NCBI GenBank assembly: GCA_025642075.2
Contig: JAODUO010000651.1
Location: 357,501 to 421,500, forward strand
DNA length: 64,000 bases
Reading direction: 5' to 3'
DNA from: Ridgeia piscesae
Lineage: Eukaryota > Annelida > Polychaeta > Sabellida > Siboglinidae
Positions 1-26,418 of the stretch are shown piece after piece. Both the position numbers and the translations under genes were made by a program. Below the pieces are notes generated by a model. It worked only from the letters and a program-made list of their open reading frames with translations. It was not told the origin of the DNA and ran no database searches. The stretch's first letter is position 1; the number at the start of each line of letters is the position of its first letter.

Positions 1-1490
1 TTTTTAAATATATTAACACTACTAGCACCTACACAATCAGCTGATAATCTGTTCCATTCGTTTACTGTTCTTTGCGAAAATGAAAATTTTCTAATATCCA
101 GTCTACACTGCTTCTTTGCTAATGTAACTCCATGTCCTCTAGTCCTTCTCTCTTCCTTGACTGTGAAAAAAATATTTCTGTCAATATTTTCATATCCATT
201 CAATATTTTAAACACCTCAATCTGATCTCCTCTCAATCTTCTGGTTTTCTAGTGTTGTTAAACCACATTCTTTTAGACGCATTTCATAACTAATATTCCT
301 GAGTTTTGGTATCATTTTGGTTGCTCTCCTTTGTACTCTTTCTAGCATATCAATATCCTTCTTCGATATGGCCTCCATGCTTGTATACAATATTCTTAGT
401 GATGCCTAACTATTGTTTTATACAGCGGTATTATTAGTTCTTTTTCTTTGTACACTATATTTCGCCTAATTAATCCAAGAATTTGGTTTCCTTCGCTGCT
501 GCAATTCCACACTGCTCTGATACCTTCATGTCAGCACTAATAGTTAACCTTAAGTCCTTTTCCTTTAAGGTAGTATTTGTACAGTATCACCATTGTATAT
601 TGTGCATCTTCATTCCCATGTCATGTGTGAAGGCACTTACACTTTCCAAAATTAAACAGCATTTGCCACTTCTCAGACCATTCTATAAACTTATTAAGAT
701 CATCTTGTAAATGCTGTCTATCTGCATCACTTTAATTTTCTAAACACTTTTTGTCGTCCCAAACTTCAACACCTTGCTTGTTATGTCTCATCCAAATCAT
801 TGATATATATTAAGAATAAAATAGGTCCAATACTGATCCCTGCGGTACTCCACTCAAAACCGCTTTCCAGTTTGAAACCTCCCCATCAACTACTACTCTT
901 TGTCTTCTACCAATAAGCCATTTTTCTATCCAGTTGATCATTCCATTTCCTATGCCATGGGCCTTTAGTTTAAGTAGTAGTCTTTGGTGTGGCACTTTGT
1001 CAAAGGCTTTTTTAAATCTAAGTATATTATATCTACTGGTGATCCGTCATCTAGCCATTTGTGACATCTTCAAAACATAACATATTTGTTAAGCATGACC
1101 TCGCTTTTAAAAACCCATGTTGAGATGGGTTTATCAATTTATTTTTAACAAGAAAATCAACCAGGTGATCTTTAATTAGTCTTTCTAATAGTTTGCAAAT
1201 CACCGATGTTAAACTCACCGGTCTATAGTTCTCTGACTTGTTTCTCGAACCTTTTTTAAATAATGGTATAATGTTTGCTTCTTTCCATTCTAACGGAACT
1301 ATTCCCTCCTCTAATGACAAATTGAACGCTGTTCAAGGTGGTATGCTGATTTGTTCTACTATTTCCAATAGTAATCTAGGAGGAATCCCATCCACTCCAG
1401 GTGATGTATTATCCTTCATATCTCTTATTTTCATAGCTACCATTGTTGGTTACAATTAGTTGTCCTAAATTGTCAAACTCTCTCCTCTTG
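1..1490 (-). mobile_element. CR1-like non-LTR retrotransposon, decayed, 3' part
   Basis: On the minus strand, reading from about 1480 down, broken frames encode reverse transcriptase blocks in the right order: SPGVDGIPP, PLEWKEANIIPLFKKG, NYRPVSLTS, PSQHGF, then WKAVLSGVPQGSVL (810-995), and near 1-240 the C-terminal FKILNG region. GVPQGS and the NYRPxSL block are diagnostic of LINE reverse transcriptases. Stops and frameshifts separate the blocks, and the catalytic aspartate region is degraded. The 3' end lies beyond the left edge. Bases 1-239 are nearly identical to 49848-50083. Confidence 0.85.
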
Positions 1491-1852
1491 AACTTAGTCT
1501 CTAAGTACTGGTAATATATAATATCGTTTTAGTAAAAAGTTGAACAAAAGTATAATTGTGTATCTTCTACAGTGTATCGTCACTATTATTCCATAGGTAG
1601 TCTGTGTATACATTTGGTGTTTGTTCGTTATCAATAATTGATTGCACGATTATCTTTGCGTGTGTACGTGGTGTGAGATAATAATAAAATATCTACATAT
1701 TCGTCTTTTGGATGACTCATTGCTACTAACATATATTGGATTGTATGCATCACTTCATCTAGCAACATAGTGTTCTACACACTATACAAAAACGACGAGT
1801 CTGTAGCAATGTCTTGCGTGTTGTCAGTTAGTTAACGTCTCGGACAGAAGGA

Positions 1853-1861
1853 CGTAGTTGG

Positions 1862-1940
<79 letters not shown>

Positions 1941-2045
1941 GTTGGTTGGTTGGTTGGTTGGTTGGTTGGTTGGTTAGTTGGTTAGATGGTTAGTTGGTTA
2001 GTTTATTAGTTTGTTTGTTTGTTTGTTTGTTTGTTTGTTTGTGTA
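1853..2045. repeat. (GTTA/GTTG)n tetranucleotide tract passing into (GTTT)n
   Basis: About 120 bp of alternating gttg and gtta, then pure gttg, then gttt units. The step-wise change of unit is visible by eye. Confidence 0.95.
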
Positions 2046-2125
2046 TTTGTTTATTTCACTGTGAGTGTCCTACGACAGAGAAGGGCCATACCGCTCGAGG
2101 TGGTACCGCGGTACTGACAGTAAAC

Positions 2126-2400
2126 CTAGCGCCCGTGAGCATGATGTGCCGTCAGACACCCTACACCGAGATGGTAAACAGCGAAATACATGAGTAGGTT
2201 GATCTTGAATTCGAACCGTAGACTACTGTGCAGTGAATTAAGACTGGATAGAATTGGTGTGATGTGATCACTTCTGCAGATCTCGGTAACTAACCGCGCT
2301 GCCGAATTCTGGACCATCTGTGGTTTATGCCGCAGCGCGTCGGGCAGACCATTATTACTGAAGTAACCCACTGCCGTACCCCACACGACTCAAGCGTGAA
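2126..2400 (-). mobile_element. LINE (CR1/Rex-like) C-terminal remnant
   Basis: The minus strand encodes KPQMVQNSAARLVTEICRSD, HITPILSSLNSLHSSLRFEF and KINLLM. VQNSAARLVT followed by HITP and RxxFKIxLL is the standard C-terminal signature of CR1-group LINEs. The 5' end is missing and the remnant stops near the (GTTT)n tract. Confidence 0.75.
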
Positions 2401-3050
2401 CCATAAGTAAGTGTCTTATATGCAACGGTGGTGAGACATTTCCTGCAACAGCGTGAATTTAAATAACGTGGCTTAAAGTATAGTTTCCTTATGACATGTA
2501 GTATTAATTTTTTCATGGGACTTCCCATAAAACGATCGACACCAATCTAAAATTTAAAGATTTTCTGGTTGTCATGGTTACGGCTATGTGAATTGCATAT
2601 AACCTTGTGGGTAACCTTCTTTTTATACAAACATAATATCCTGCAAATTACCCATTTAACGAGGAGCCTGTATCCTTTTATATTATTTTCCTTATGAACC
2701 GTGATTTAGGTATCATTTCCTTCGTGGTTTGTGGAATGTGATAACCATAGTGGGTTTTTTCATCTAACAAGAAACGGTATTTTTAGTGTAAAAAACCCTG
2801 CACCCCTCCCCCATGTAATCTAGTACATGTGTGAGTTAATTGTGCTAATATTGAGCCTTTTGAGATACCTAAGATCTGCACCGTACGTGTGATTGTTCGT
2901 CGTAAACATCCGTACATTATTTTCAACAAGGGACAGATCATTAAATAACTGTTGTTTAATTCAACAACGCGTCTAGGTGCTGGAAACAATAATGTCTTTT
3001 AATGAACACGATCAGTTGGTCTGCCCTTAGAAATACTTTGTGTGGGTGCA
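2400..3050. other. Non-coding, no recognised feature
   Basis: Ordinary A/T-rich sequence between a LINE remnant and the CLPB flank. I see no exon signature or repeat. Confidence 0.5.
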
Positions 3051-3620
3051 TGTATGGGTTTATATACCTATCGCATAGCTAGCGGGTCATAAAACGTACG
3101 CGTCCCCAGACCTCTGGAATTTAACCGCATCAGGGTAACGTTTCCCGTACACGTTCTGAAGCTGAAGTGTTCCCCGCATACTTGTGGCGCCTTGGACGTT
3201 CCGAAGCGGACAGGTGTGAACAACAACTCGATTGTCTTCCAACGTCAGACCGAATAGCATACAATTGTGAATGTCGCGAATTGTCGTCTAGTGCCAAAGC
3301 TCGTGCTCAGCACATTCAGTTGTAAATGCATGCCCTCTAGACTATTTGAAAGTATCTACACAAAACAGTAACAATTACATTATGCAATATTAATTGTGTA
3401 TTGCTAATTTTTAAGATTGTTGATAGCTCACAGGAAAATAAATCGACTGAGATAATGGAAATAATGCTGGTTCACCAAATGGGAAGACTAATTAGAATCG
3501 ATATTGTGTGAGTAAATCACCTGGGTTTTTTTAAGTAGATAGTTGACACGGTGCATTCTCAAACAGCTACAATGAATGGAAGGGTACCGGAAGTAAAATA
3601 GTGATCTGTCCCCGTCACTT
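3050..3620 (+). promoter_or_regulatory. Likely CLPB promoter / 5' flank
   Basis: The flank just upstream of exon 1 keeps more CpG dinucleotides than the surrounding introns (acgtacgcg, ttcccgtacacg, gaccgaatag) and has no repeat. No TATA box stands out. Assignment rests on position only. Confidence 0.3.
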
Positions 3621-3653
3621 TTGCGACATAGGCGGAGCCCTATGACGGTAATA

Positions 3654-17634
<13,981 letters not shown>

Positions 17635-17652
17635 GATTGGATGTGCGTAAAT

Positions 17653-17658
17653 AATAAA
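17653..17658 (+). promoter_or_regulatory. CLPB: Candidate CLPB polyadenylation signal
   Basis: AATAAA only 19 bases after the CLPB stop, followed by T- and GT-rich sequence. It implies a very short 3' UTR. Transcripts may instead end at later A/T-rich signals. Confidence 0.45.
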
Positions 17659-17659
17659 T

Positions 17660-19120
17660 GTAGACTTGTGCCTTGTGGCGTCACTGTTGATGAAATGTAA
17701 TAATGCTGACATGTCTGTTTTGTACCAACTAGTAATTGTAAGACCTCACAGAGAGGCACGTGTTACGTGTCGTCTTATGACGTAACCAATGCGGCCCTTA
17801 TTACCTTTTGTAAGTAAATTGTACATAGTTTAATATATCCTAACATATTCATCACGTCATACTGTATTACCTGACCTGAGCCGAGGTACAAAATGGAATA
17901 CATGTTAAAACACGCTATTAATTTTGGACGTCAGGTATATTCTTTTATACCTCAAAATTATGCAAAACATTATGCTAAATCGAATGCAAAGGGTTTGTAC
18001 GTGGTCAAGTATGTCTACAGAACACGGCCGGGTGATTGGGGCTACATTTATGCATATATAAATGGGCTAGTTTTAATTCAAAATAATATTTTTATTGGCA
18101 TATTGCTATTATTTTTACGATGCTTCATACTGTTATCATAATTCTGCCATGTTAACTTGATTTAAAAAATGGATTATTTTACAAAATTGCCGTGTTTTAT
18201 AATTTTTGTCGTTAAGTACAATTAATATGACATAGCATACTTAATTGGTGGGTACGATGCTAGAACTGAGACTGGGGGCATTTAAAAGTGCGAATCATTA
18301 CTAATTACAACAATGACGTCAATCTCAGGTTTACTACGTTATTGAATTCTTATCACGGCTGGAGCGATGTCCGACATGCACTGGTTTCCCAGTATAACCT
18401 GGGGGTATGTTTCGTTCGTCCGGGTTTGCTACACAAGCACAACAGGCCGGCTTACCTGAGCGAGGGTGACGCACACATTAATAAAATGACCCAGCGGCGG
18501 TGCCTCGGGGAATTCTACACTAGTCATACGAACTGAAATTCGCAAGTTCGTACGTAGCCCAAGGAAAACATTGTCTCGTTAAGTGGCACCGCCCATACAC
18601 AATTACTCATACACAGGTGAACTTGTACTTCGTCCCACTTTATGTGGCTTGTTGTAGCAAACAGTTGAATATATCGCTATGAAATCAGCATTTGGCGAGG
18701 GGATTGAGTCATGCACGACCTTCGGCTTCGGAAATGTATAACATTTTAAAGCGAGGTGTTCCGCCTGCAACGCTTCAAATGGTAAACAAGACATCCAGTT
18801 TCAAAACAAAATTGATTGGCAATAATGTCGAGGCGATCATAATTAACAGCCATCCCCTCGAAAGTTGATGGCTTGCAGAGCTAGCCCCAATAGACGCATT
18901 TGGGGGATATTGGAGGTGCGGTCAGGCTTCTTGCAGATGTACTAATGGAGGTTTTTGGGAGCCGCAAAGGGGCGCGAAATTGCACTTTTATAAATATATA
19001 GTTCTAGCTCAGTTTTTGACATCTATGATAAGTCAGTACGGCATGTGTTGTTAGTTTCAATGATATTATAATCGTACATGGCCTACACTTACTGCCTGTC
19101 TGGACTGTATGGGCCTTAAT
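17660..19120. other. Intergenic region downstream of CLPB
   Basis: No exon or repeat recognised. Sequence keeps more CpG than the CLPB introns. Short open frames (17893-18141, 18288-18536) lack any known motif. Confidence 0.5.
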
Positions 19121-19124
19121 GTAT

Positions 19125-19255
19125 TCCGTGGAGCACAGCGGCTAGAGCGTCCGACTCAACAGACAAAATCTGGCCCCAGGTTCGAATCATGTGCTGTCGT
19201 TTTGAACCTTTGATAAGTCCACTCAATACACGCAGCTGAATGAATGAGTTGTGTG
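19125..19255 (+). mobile_element. Diverged tRNA-derived SINE head (related to family A)
   Basis: agcacagcggctagagcg resembles a tRNA A box, and ccaggttcgaatc is a good B box. The body gtgctgtcgttttgaac and gcagctgaatgaatgag parallels family A. The tail is not recognisable. Confidence 0.5.
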
Positions 19256-19259
19256 CTTA

Positions 19260-21590
19260 ACATTCCACGTATATTTCACCATGCCTAAATACTTGCCAGA
19301 GAAGTGATATATATGGTTTTCAATTAAGCAGATAGGGGAGTAAAGCATAACAGTTTTCAGCTGCCCTGCGGACAGGATATTTTGCTATAGGTAAATGAGC
19401 TTACCTTTAACATTTAGTAGTTTGGAATAATGTTCCGCATAAGCCTGGATTATATGAAAGCAACTTGTATGTTTCGGCGACACTTAGAACCGACAGTAAA
19501 CAGTGCTAAGTTGCTAATACCTGCGGAAGTTCCGAAAGAAATCAGAACCACACATTTTGTATTAGTGAACTTCATTACAACATCAATTAAACCATTATGT
19601 TCTCAGCCACTTCAACGACATCGCAGACACATGAATTGTTTCATTGGTATGAACACGTCACCCTGTCTAATCTCTGCTTCAAGCGACAATGTCTTCTGCT
19701 TCCGTAGTCCCACACGTTGTTCTGTTTCACCGTAAACATCAGTCTCGTTGGGTGTTTTTCGGTTTCCATGTTACAACAGTTGTGGCGCGTGTTTCGCCAA
19801 CGTAGTCTGTCCGGGACGGCAGCAGTCCATGTTCCAGATCCACTTACATAGACTTAGCGGCTCCCGTATTTATAGACGCACAAAGCAGTCGAATCGGGAT
19901 CTGTTTGTAGCTATATCCGTCTGACGTCGATCCGCCTTTTGCTGACCAGCTTTACATCACGGTCAAAGGTCTGGACCAGTTCATTGTTTGATTATCCTCT
20001 TCTTTTTAACGAGCTGCTGGGCTGTAGTAGGTGGTATATAGTTCCTGACGTGACCGAGTCAGCTCATACGCGTACTATATAGCTGTAGGTTAGCCATAGG
20101 CGCCGGAATTTGGAGAGGCTTGAGGGCTGAGTTTTGTAAGGGCTACTGACACTTTTTTGCAGTTTAATTCATGAATGGTTGCTGATAAAACTGCCAAGGC
20201 AGATGACGGGTTCCGCTGTCTCAGGTATGTTGTTAACGTATTTCCTTTTAGAACATTGTATCGACATGAACGCGATGTTTGGCTACTGCTGTTTACCTTA
20301 CCCGTCATGCAAAGAAGAAAACAGTTCGATTTTTTCTCGAAAGTAGACGTTCTCCATTCTACAGGCGTACTTGTTCAAGCGAGTGGTTTCGTTCGTCGAG
20401 CGGATTACAAACAAGCTACTCGAGACTTAAGGGCGGAGTTTCTTCGTTTTGTTTTTCCAAGACGAATAGTGTCCTGGATTGCGGGATGTAGACTAGATAG
20501 CACCGCCATTATGATGCGACGATTTGGAAAAGGAAATGGACAGTTCCGATTGTTTTATGGTATAAACCATGTTGTTCTTTAGCAGAGCAGTTAAACTCGA
20601 TCTGCATAATTACTAGTCTACACGCAATAGCAACCTTGGTGAATTGCATTAATGTGAAAGTTTGCATTCATTACCAGTACATCATTTAGTTATTTGATTT
20701 GAGTGAATTTGTATGCATTGCTCTAAATAATGAGCTGATGTGTACTGGAATATACAGCTAGAGTACCAAGCAACTGACAGGAATATGTTACTAAACTAAA
20801 TAATAAATAATAGTATTGTGTTTGTTTAATATAAGATGATAACATATTAATAAGTAACACAAAATAGAAGTTTTTATGTACATTGATGCATTTCATTTCA
20901 ACGTTATTTTTTGTAGATTTACGTTCCAGAGTTTTAGTAAGGTCACAATATCCAAATGCTATGTTTGGTTCATTTATATAAGTAAATTATGCATGGCAGC
21001 ACCTTGTAGGTTTATAGGTGTAATGTTTATATTAAATACATTCATGCCATGAAGGCCCTACACAAATATTTAGCTCGATCTTCATAAGCCACAGCGACCG
21101 TGTCCATTGGTTAATTATGTGGGGGGTTGCTCAAGGTCCAATCGTGTAACTCCCGACAGCGTAACATTTAGGTAAGTTAAAAAAACAGGCTCATAGGAAA
21201 CAAACGCGAACACATTTCACGAACACACCTCCACGGAAACCACGCGCCAACGTTGCGTGTTCCATGTTCACGCGATTAACACCGGGTGTGAACCGTTTGA
21301 TGTGGAGGCCAGCGCAGTGAGCAAACAGCGCTGTTGATGTTTCCGGTACGAAATTTGATCGATGAGCTACCGAGCCGTAACTGTCAACCCAGGCAGGCAC
21401 GCGCGCGCGGCTTCGCCTCGGGCGCCATGTTTACTTGCTGTCTTCTTGTTCCACTGGCTTGGTATCGCTGGTTTAGGATTGGCACAGCCTCGTGCGCAAG
21501 GTATCGTTGGGGCTGATCATTAGGCCTACATCAGTACCAGCCTTCTCTGTTCTTGGCACATTGCTTTGGAAAACTTTTCTTATATTACTC
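19260..21590. other. Intergenic, CpG-retaining, no recognised gene
   Basis: Open frames at 19430-19735 and 20175-20582 look protein-like for short spans but have no motif I know and no clear splice pattern. The part 20600-21180 is A/T-rich and featureless. Confidence 0.4.
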
Positions 21591-21594
21591 TATA

Positions 21595-21597
<3 letters not shown>

Positions 21598-21672
<75 letters not shown>
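21598..21672. repeat. (TA)n microsatellite
   Basis: About 75 bp of pure TA. The Ile-Tyr open frames over it are artefacts. Confidence 0.97.
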
Positions 21673-21678
<6 letters not shown>

Positions 21679-21744
21679 TTTCACACAATGAAATTGTCAA
21701 CGAAGAATGGTGTCAGCCTCCGGTCATGCGATATAATCTTGGGT

Positions 21745-21985
21745 GATTTCAGCCATACGCTGCTTGATTTGTACGCAACGTTTAGGATACGAATGGGTCG
21801 GTATATTTGGATACCAACCAGTCGTGTATCCGTCTACAAATTGGGGCATGTGTGCGCTGTTTCCACGGCGAAGTCAACTGCTATAATTTTACAGTTCGAC
21901 TCAGCTCACTTCCACGGATTACGGAGATATCAACCAATGGTATGTAGCTCAGCGCAACGACCCATGGCTTGCAAGGATGATTGCT
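21745..21985 (+). repeat. Dispersed repeat family B, copy 1
   Basis: Shares blocks in order with 43150-43410: gtgattcagcc-like start, gcaacgtttagg, gaatgggtc, cagtcgtgtatccgtctac, ccacggc, gtagctcagc and ccatggcttgcaaggat. Both copies are in the same orientation and strongly diverged. The class is unknown; no reverse transcriptase or terminal repeat is visible. Confidence 0.6.
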
Positions 21986-21989
21986 ACCT

Positions 21990-23140
21990 TCAATAAGGAA
22001 AATATGGAACGGACCCCCGTTCCCATGCATCATTTATCTTTAAAAAGTGCGGATTATACTCCATGTTTTAAGGAAATTAAGGGAGGCAGCCCTATGATGG
22101 GTATGACAAAGGTGAACATTATTGATGTACACGACCAGCAAGTGGTAGTTCAAAACAACATGTAATATTGATACATGTAGTGGTTATGAATTTCTTAGGT
22201 CGGAAGCTTGTCGGGAATTGGAAAATACGAACAATGCATAGACCCCTAGGAGTCTGTTATCTATAATTAAATGCATTACAACGATCAAAACATGTTAAAA
22301 TCTTAACCATTTAACGCCAATTAGTTAAGAAAATGACAGTCCCTAAGACTACGCAACTGCTTTGTCAACAGGATGTGTATCTGTCGTCTCTTGTCGTTCG
22401 GCCGAAGTTCATGACCAATCCAATCTCGAGTTCGCTGTGTCACAAGCGTTGTGAAGTTTGTATTCCACATCCCGATGTCATGGTGGCCGTTTACTGCAAC
22501 AACAATTGAATAAAAATAAAAATAACCGCATTAATAATGCGCACTGGCGTGATGTGTCCCTAGAACATTTTGCCAGTTAAGATACAGATACAGATAAAAA
22601 GAAAACATGCTGCACATCCATTTCGACTTCGTGCGCCTCGTACGTGTAACGGTTGTTACGTGAGGAAAATGACGTCATCGCCAATTGTTCATGCCTCCGC
22701 AGCTGCGCAATGCAATCCGCAACCTACAGCTGCGCAGTGCGTAACTTCCTGGTAATGTCGATTTCTTGTAGCAATTTTAACTGCAGGACAAGCGACCATC
22801 CTCGCGCGCCAGAGGACACCAGTAGAGTATTAACCCAGGTTCGTCTGGGGAACGTACCTCGAGGCCTCGAGCACCCGGAGCTCCGTAGGAAAAATCCGGG
22901 GACCGTAGTTCCTTGTGGCCTACCCTATGAATAGCACACATAGTTCCAAGGCGCCGACATTTATGGAAGGGGGTTGTAGTGTAACGGTTTTGGTGGTGGA
23001 ACGGGGATTGTGGGAGCTGAGAAAGCTCCAATATTTAGCGAAGAGCACAAATCGTGGAAACCCATGTAAAGTAAACGTCACCGTCACTGCTTTCGATGCA
23101 TCCTCCTCTCGCCTGTCGATGTCGTAATCCGAGGCAGCGC
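21990..23140. other. Intergenic, no recognised gene
   Basis: CpG-containing unique-looking sequence. The palindromic cctcgaggcctcgag run at 22857-22871 stands out, but I cannot assign a function. Confidence 0.4.
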
Positions 23141-23225
23141 AACAGGGATGGTGTTCGATTGAACAGGTCTGTTAGCGAATAACATGTGAAGCACATTCCA
23201 ATAGGGACTGGTATTTGCATTCCCA
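23140..23225 (+). mobile_element. SINE family A tail fragment
   Basis: ttgaacaggtctgttagcga, gtgaagcac and agggactggtat follow the order of the family A tail (ttgaacaggtctgccaggga onward). The head is missing. Confidence 0.55.
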
Positions 23226-23383
23226 TGGTCCATCCTCGCAAGTCATGGTTCATTGCGCTGCGCTACTGTACCCCTGGCGGATCGTCTAAAAAACTTGGGA
23301 GTAACCTATAAAATTATAGCAATTTACTTCGCCAGTCGCCACTGCTTTAACCGTGGGAAGAGCGCAAATACCAGTCCCTATTG
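23199..23383. repeat. Perfect 20-bp inverted repeat with ~145-bp loop
   Basis: 23199-23218 (caatagggactggtatttgc) is the exact reverse complement of 23364-23383. The left arm overlaps the SINE tail fragment, so the right arm may come from a second, inverted SINE fragment. Confidence 0.8.
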
Positions 23384-23639
23384 CAAGACGGTTACATGAC
23401 TGGTGGAAATCGCATCCGAAACATTGCATCACGGTTGGCTGAAAAACAAAATTATATTATGGTCACCTGATCTGATTTGATAGGCTGACTGAAAGAGGAG
23501 CTTTTGAAAGGGATATGCTAGGGGTAGCGAAGAGCTGGTACTAACGTATTCAGCTGCAGCGACGCCTGGCGCGTGGGGATGCTGAAGTTCGGATGCAGCG
23601 CCATGAGTAATTGCCTTAACATTTTATTCTGATACGATT

Positions 23640-23795
23640 AGTTTAATGAGCCCTGTCTATAAGTCGTGCCTCTAGGTTGAATGAACTGGAGAAACATAGA
23701 GTGCTCAAAGTTGCTCAAGGTTCAATACAACAGCACAGGATTCGAACCCGACTTCTCTAGACTGAGTCATGCTCAAGTCACTGAGCTACTACAAA
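23640..23795 (-). mobile_element. Diverged SINE family A head
   Basis: On the minus strand: gctcagtgacttgagcatga head, B box gggttcgaatcc, then the body reading toward ctatgtttctccagttcatt. Diverged and without a tail. Confidence 0.5.
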
Positions 23796-24290
23796 GGCGT
23801 GTGTTTTTTACGAATAGACCCAGGCTACATTGTAGGTACAGCGTGTAACGTAGCAGGGGTGGTCCTTGGTTTTTTCTGTCTATCTCACGTTTGAGACAAA
23901 CAAAACAACTCTAGCTACATTCCCTTCAGGCTCACAAAAAACCCTCTTCCGTTGCATCGGAACTGGCGGACGTGCGCGCGCACGCACGCAAGCACATACA
24001 CAACTTGCATCCGCAAATTACATCCAACATATCACTCGCTGCCGATCGTTCAAGCAAATCGAGAAGCATACGCCCCCTCGGCCTGTGGATACACGCATGC
24101 GGTAGGTTAATTAGGGTGCGAGAGAGTCGCCCTGTTTGCAACTGCAGCGGTGTTACTGTGTGGTTAATTGTGAGCCAGAAGGGCGAATTTTGTAGCGCAT
24201 CACCTTCTCCGAAGTGTCTGACCTGAGTGGCCGATATCAGTATCGACTTATCTTCGAAATCCGCAACTATATAAAATTACATTGATTTTA

Positions 24291-24465
24291 TCATTTAAAA
24301 ACTGTATATTTCTTTAGTACATTTTTATTTTAAATGTTATAATATAAATAATTACGTTTTAATGTTATCATTTAAAAACTGTATATTTCTTTAGTACATT
24401 TTTATTTTAAATGTTATAATATAAATAATTACGTTTTAATTTTAAATGTTGTAGTATAAATAACT
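24291..24465. repeat. 77-bp tandem duplication with partial third unit
   Basis: The block tcatttaaaaactgtatatt... attacgttttaatgtta is repeated exactly with a 77-base shift (starts 24291 and 24368). A partial diverged third unit follows at about 24440. Confidence 0.9.
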
Positions 24466-24499
24466 TAGGGAAGAAGATGGCAGTTGTTTTGAAAAAGTA

Positions 24500-24815
24500 G
24501 CGTACTGGCTCAGGGGTAGAGCTTCGGACGCTCGACTAAGAGAACCCGGTTTCGAATAATGTGCTGCCATGTGAAACATTAGGCAAGTTTTTTCACTCTA
24601 CGTTGCTCCAGCTCACTCAGCTGTATGAATGAGTACCTGGCTATAGATGGTGGTGGATATGTGTGCACGAATAGCTTTCGTGGCTGGATGCTTCCAAGAA
24701 AAGCCGAGGTGATGTTAGATTGAACAGGTCTGCCAGGGAAGTAAAGTATAAAGCGCTTTGAGCAGTTCCAGGGACTGGATACCTCGCCATATAAAAACTT
24801 ATCTTTACCTTTTAT
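24500..24815 (+). mobile_element. tRNA-derived SINE (family A), nearly full length
   Basis: Head with A box tggctcaggggtagagc and an interrupted B box (ggtttcgaataatg), body gtgctgccatgtgaaac and ctgtatgaatgagtacctgg, tail ttgaacaggtctgccaggga then aaagcgctttgagcagttcc and gggactggatac. Best copy to define the family. Confidence 0.85.
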
Positions 24816-24839
24816 GGATGATTCATGCGTACGGGCAGA

Positions 24840-25180
24840 AGAATGCAGCAAAGAAAGTTGCTGACAAGGCGAGGAGAAGTACGGCCGCAAGCTATATGAC
24901 ATTGGTAAGAAAATGGCATACAAACTGGCCCGGGCAAGGCGGATAATGACAAGAACATGAAGGGGCGGGCGATGATTAATGGAATGTTGTGCCAGACAAA
25001 TTGTGAAATAGACATTTGTGGAAGCTACTTCGAATAATTATTGGACCAGTGAGGAAATAACAACGACCTCGGAACACCATTGTATGTGTACGGGAAAGTG
25101 GAGGTAGCTGATATCACTGATAGAGAAGGGATGGGTAAGGAAGGAGGGCGCCTGGCATCTATGAGATGAGTGTAGGTGCG
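24840..25180 (+). mobile_element. Probable LINE linker remnant
   Basis: One frame reads KKMAYKLARARRIMTRT before a stop. Nearby frames give INGMLCQTNCEID and DLGTPLYVYGKVEVADITD, resembling the KLARARxxxTRD and (P)VEGPVxEIT linker before the reverse transcriptase of RTE/Jockey-like LINEs. Many stops; the catalytic domain is absent. Confidence 0.4.
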
Positions 25181-25297
25181 GTAATGACAGAACGGTAGGA
25201 GTCATTTGAACAAAGAGGCTGCTGAATATACGAATGAGGCCAAATAGTATATCAGAAGAGTTGATGACAGGGATAATGATTCCAGTCGGAAGAAGAA

Positions 25298-25298
25298 T

Positions 25299-25374
<76 letters not shown>

Positions 25375-25602
25375 CAGACACAGACACAGACACAGACACA
25401 GACACAGACACAGACACAGACACAGACACAGACACAGACACAGACACAGACACAGACACAGACAGAGACAGAGAGAGAGAGAGAGAGAGAAGAGAGAGAG
25501 AAGAGAGAGCGAGAGCGAGAGCGAGAGCGAGAGCGAGAGCGAGAGCGAGAGCGAGAGCGAGAGCGAGAGCGAGAGCGAGAGCGAGAGCGAGAGAGAGAGA
25601 GA
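25298..25602. repeat. Compound microsatellite (CAGA)n-(CAGACA)n-(GA)n-(GAGAGC)n
   Basis: Four successive motifs, each differing by one or two bases from the previous, over about 300 bp with no unique sequence between. Long open frames here are artefacts. Confidence 0.97.
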
Positions 25603-25609
25603 GTGACTC

Positions 25610-25900
25610 GACAAATATTATATCTAACCTCAACACTGGCTCTCTACCACGCTCCGGGCCAGGGAAACCTGCTCGACTCCGAGTAGCAAGGGCATGCCGA
25701 TAGGACGCACCGCCCACTTGGATTCGTCTGTTGTCGCCACTGTGTCGTCAGCTTGCTAATACTCGTCTGTCGACTTACGCTCAATAAAAGACCTTGCTCA
25801 CTATTACGTCAATGTTTGTGAGAACACTCGCATTACCTATTGTTGTGGTGTCGCAACATGCACACACATGGCACCTGCCCAGACCACATTCGTTGGGTGA
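25610..25900 (+). other. Possible solo LTR-like segment
   Basis: GC-richer segment with AATAAA at 25783-25788 and a following gtt/tgt-rich stretch, resembling an LTR R region. No tRNA primer site, target duplication or gag/pol sequence is visible. Weak. Confidence 0.15.
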
Positions 25901-26281
25901 ACGTCAACGAAACGGAACGTTTGATTCCCGGAAAGATAGAATGGTATTAGCGTACTCGGTGAACTATAGACAACATGTGACGGTTTAATGTGACATAAAA
26001 AGGTATTGTATTGTGAACGGATTGTTGGAAAATCTTTCTATGGGTCACTTAGGCCTACCTATATAGGATTATGTACGTGTTTCTCAACCAGCATTATATA
26101 TGTGTAGTCACGTTGTCAGTCCCGGTTTTCTCATGGAATGATAGATAATAACAATAAATATCATTTGATATGCGACCATGGACACGATTTCGTATCCGAC
26201 CGAACTTGGGTCTACATCCTCTCAGATGAACAGAACATACAGCCATGTGTGTGCGCGCGCGTATTTGCACGCAAGTGCGCG

Positions 26282-26418
<137 letters not shown>

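Noticed and set aside
20175..20582. 135-residue + frame
   Set aside because: No recognisable motif, no supporting splice sites, and overlapping open frames on both strands; chance cannot be excluded.
25610..25900. Complete LTR retrotransposon
   Set aside because: Only an AATAAA and LTR-like composition; no primer site, second LTR or pol sequence is present.
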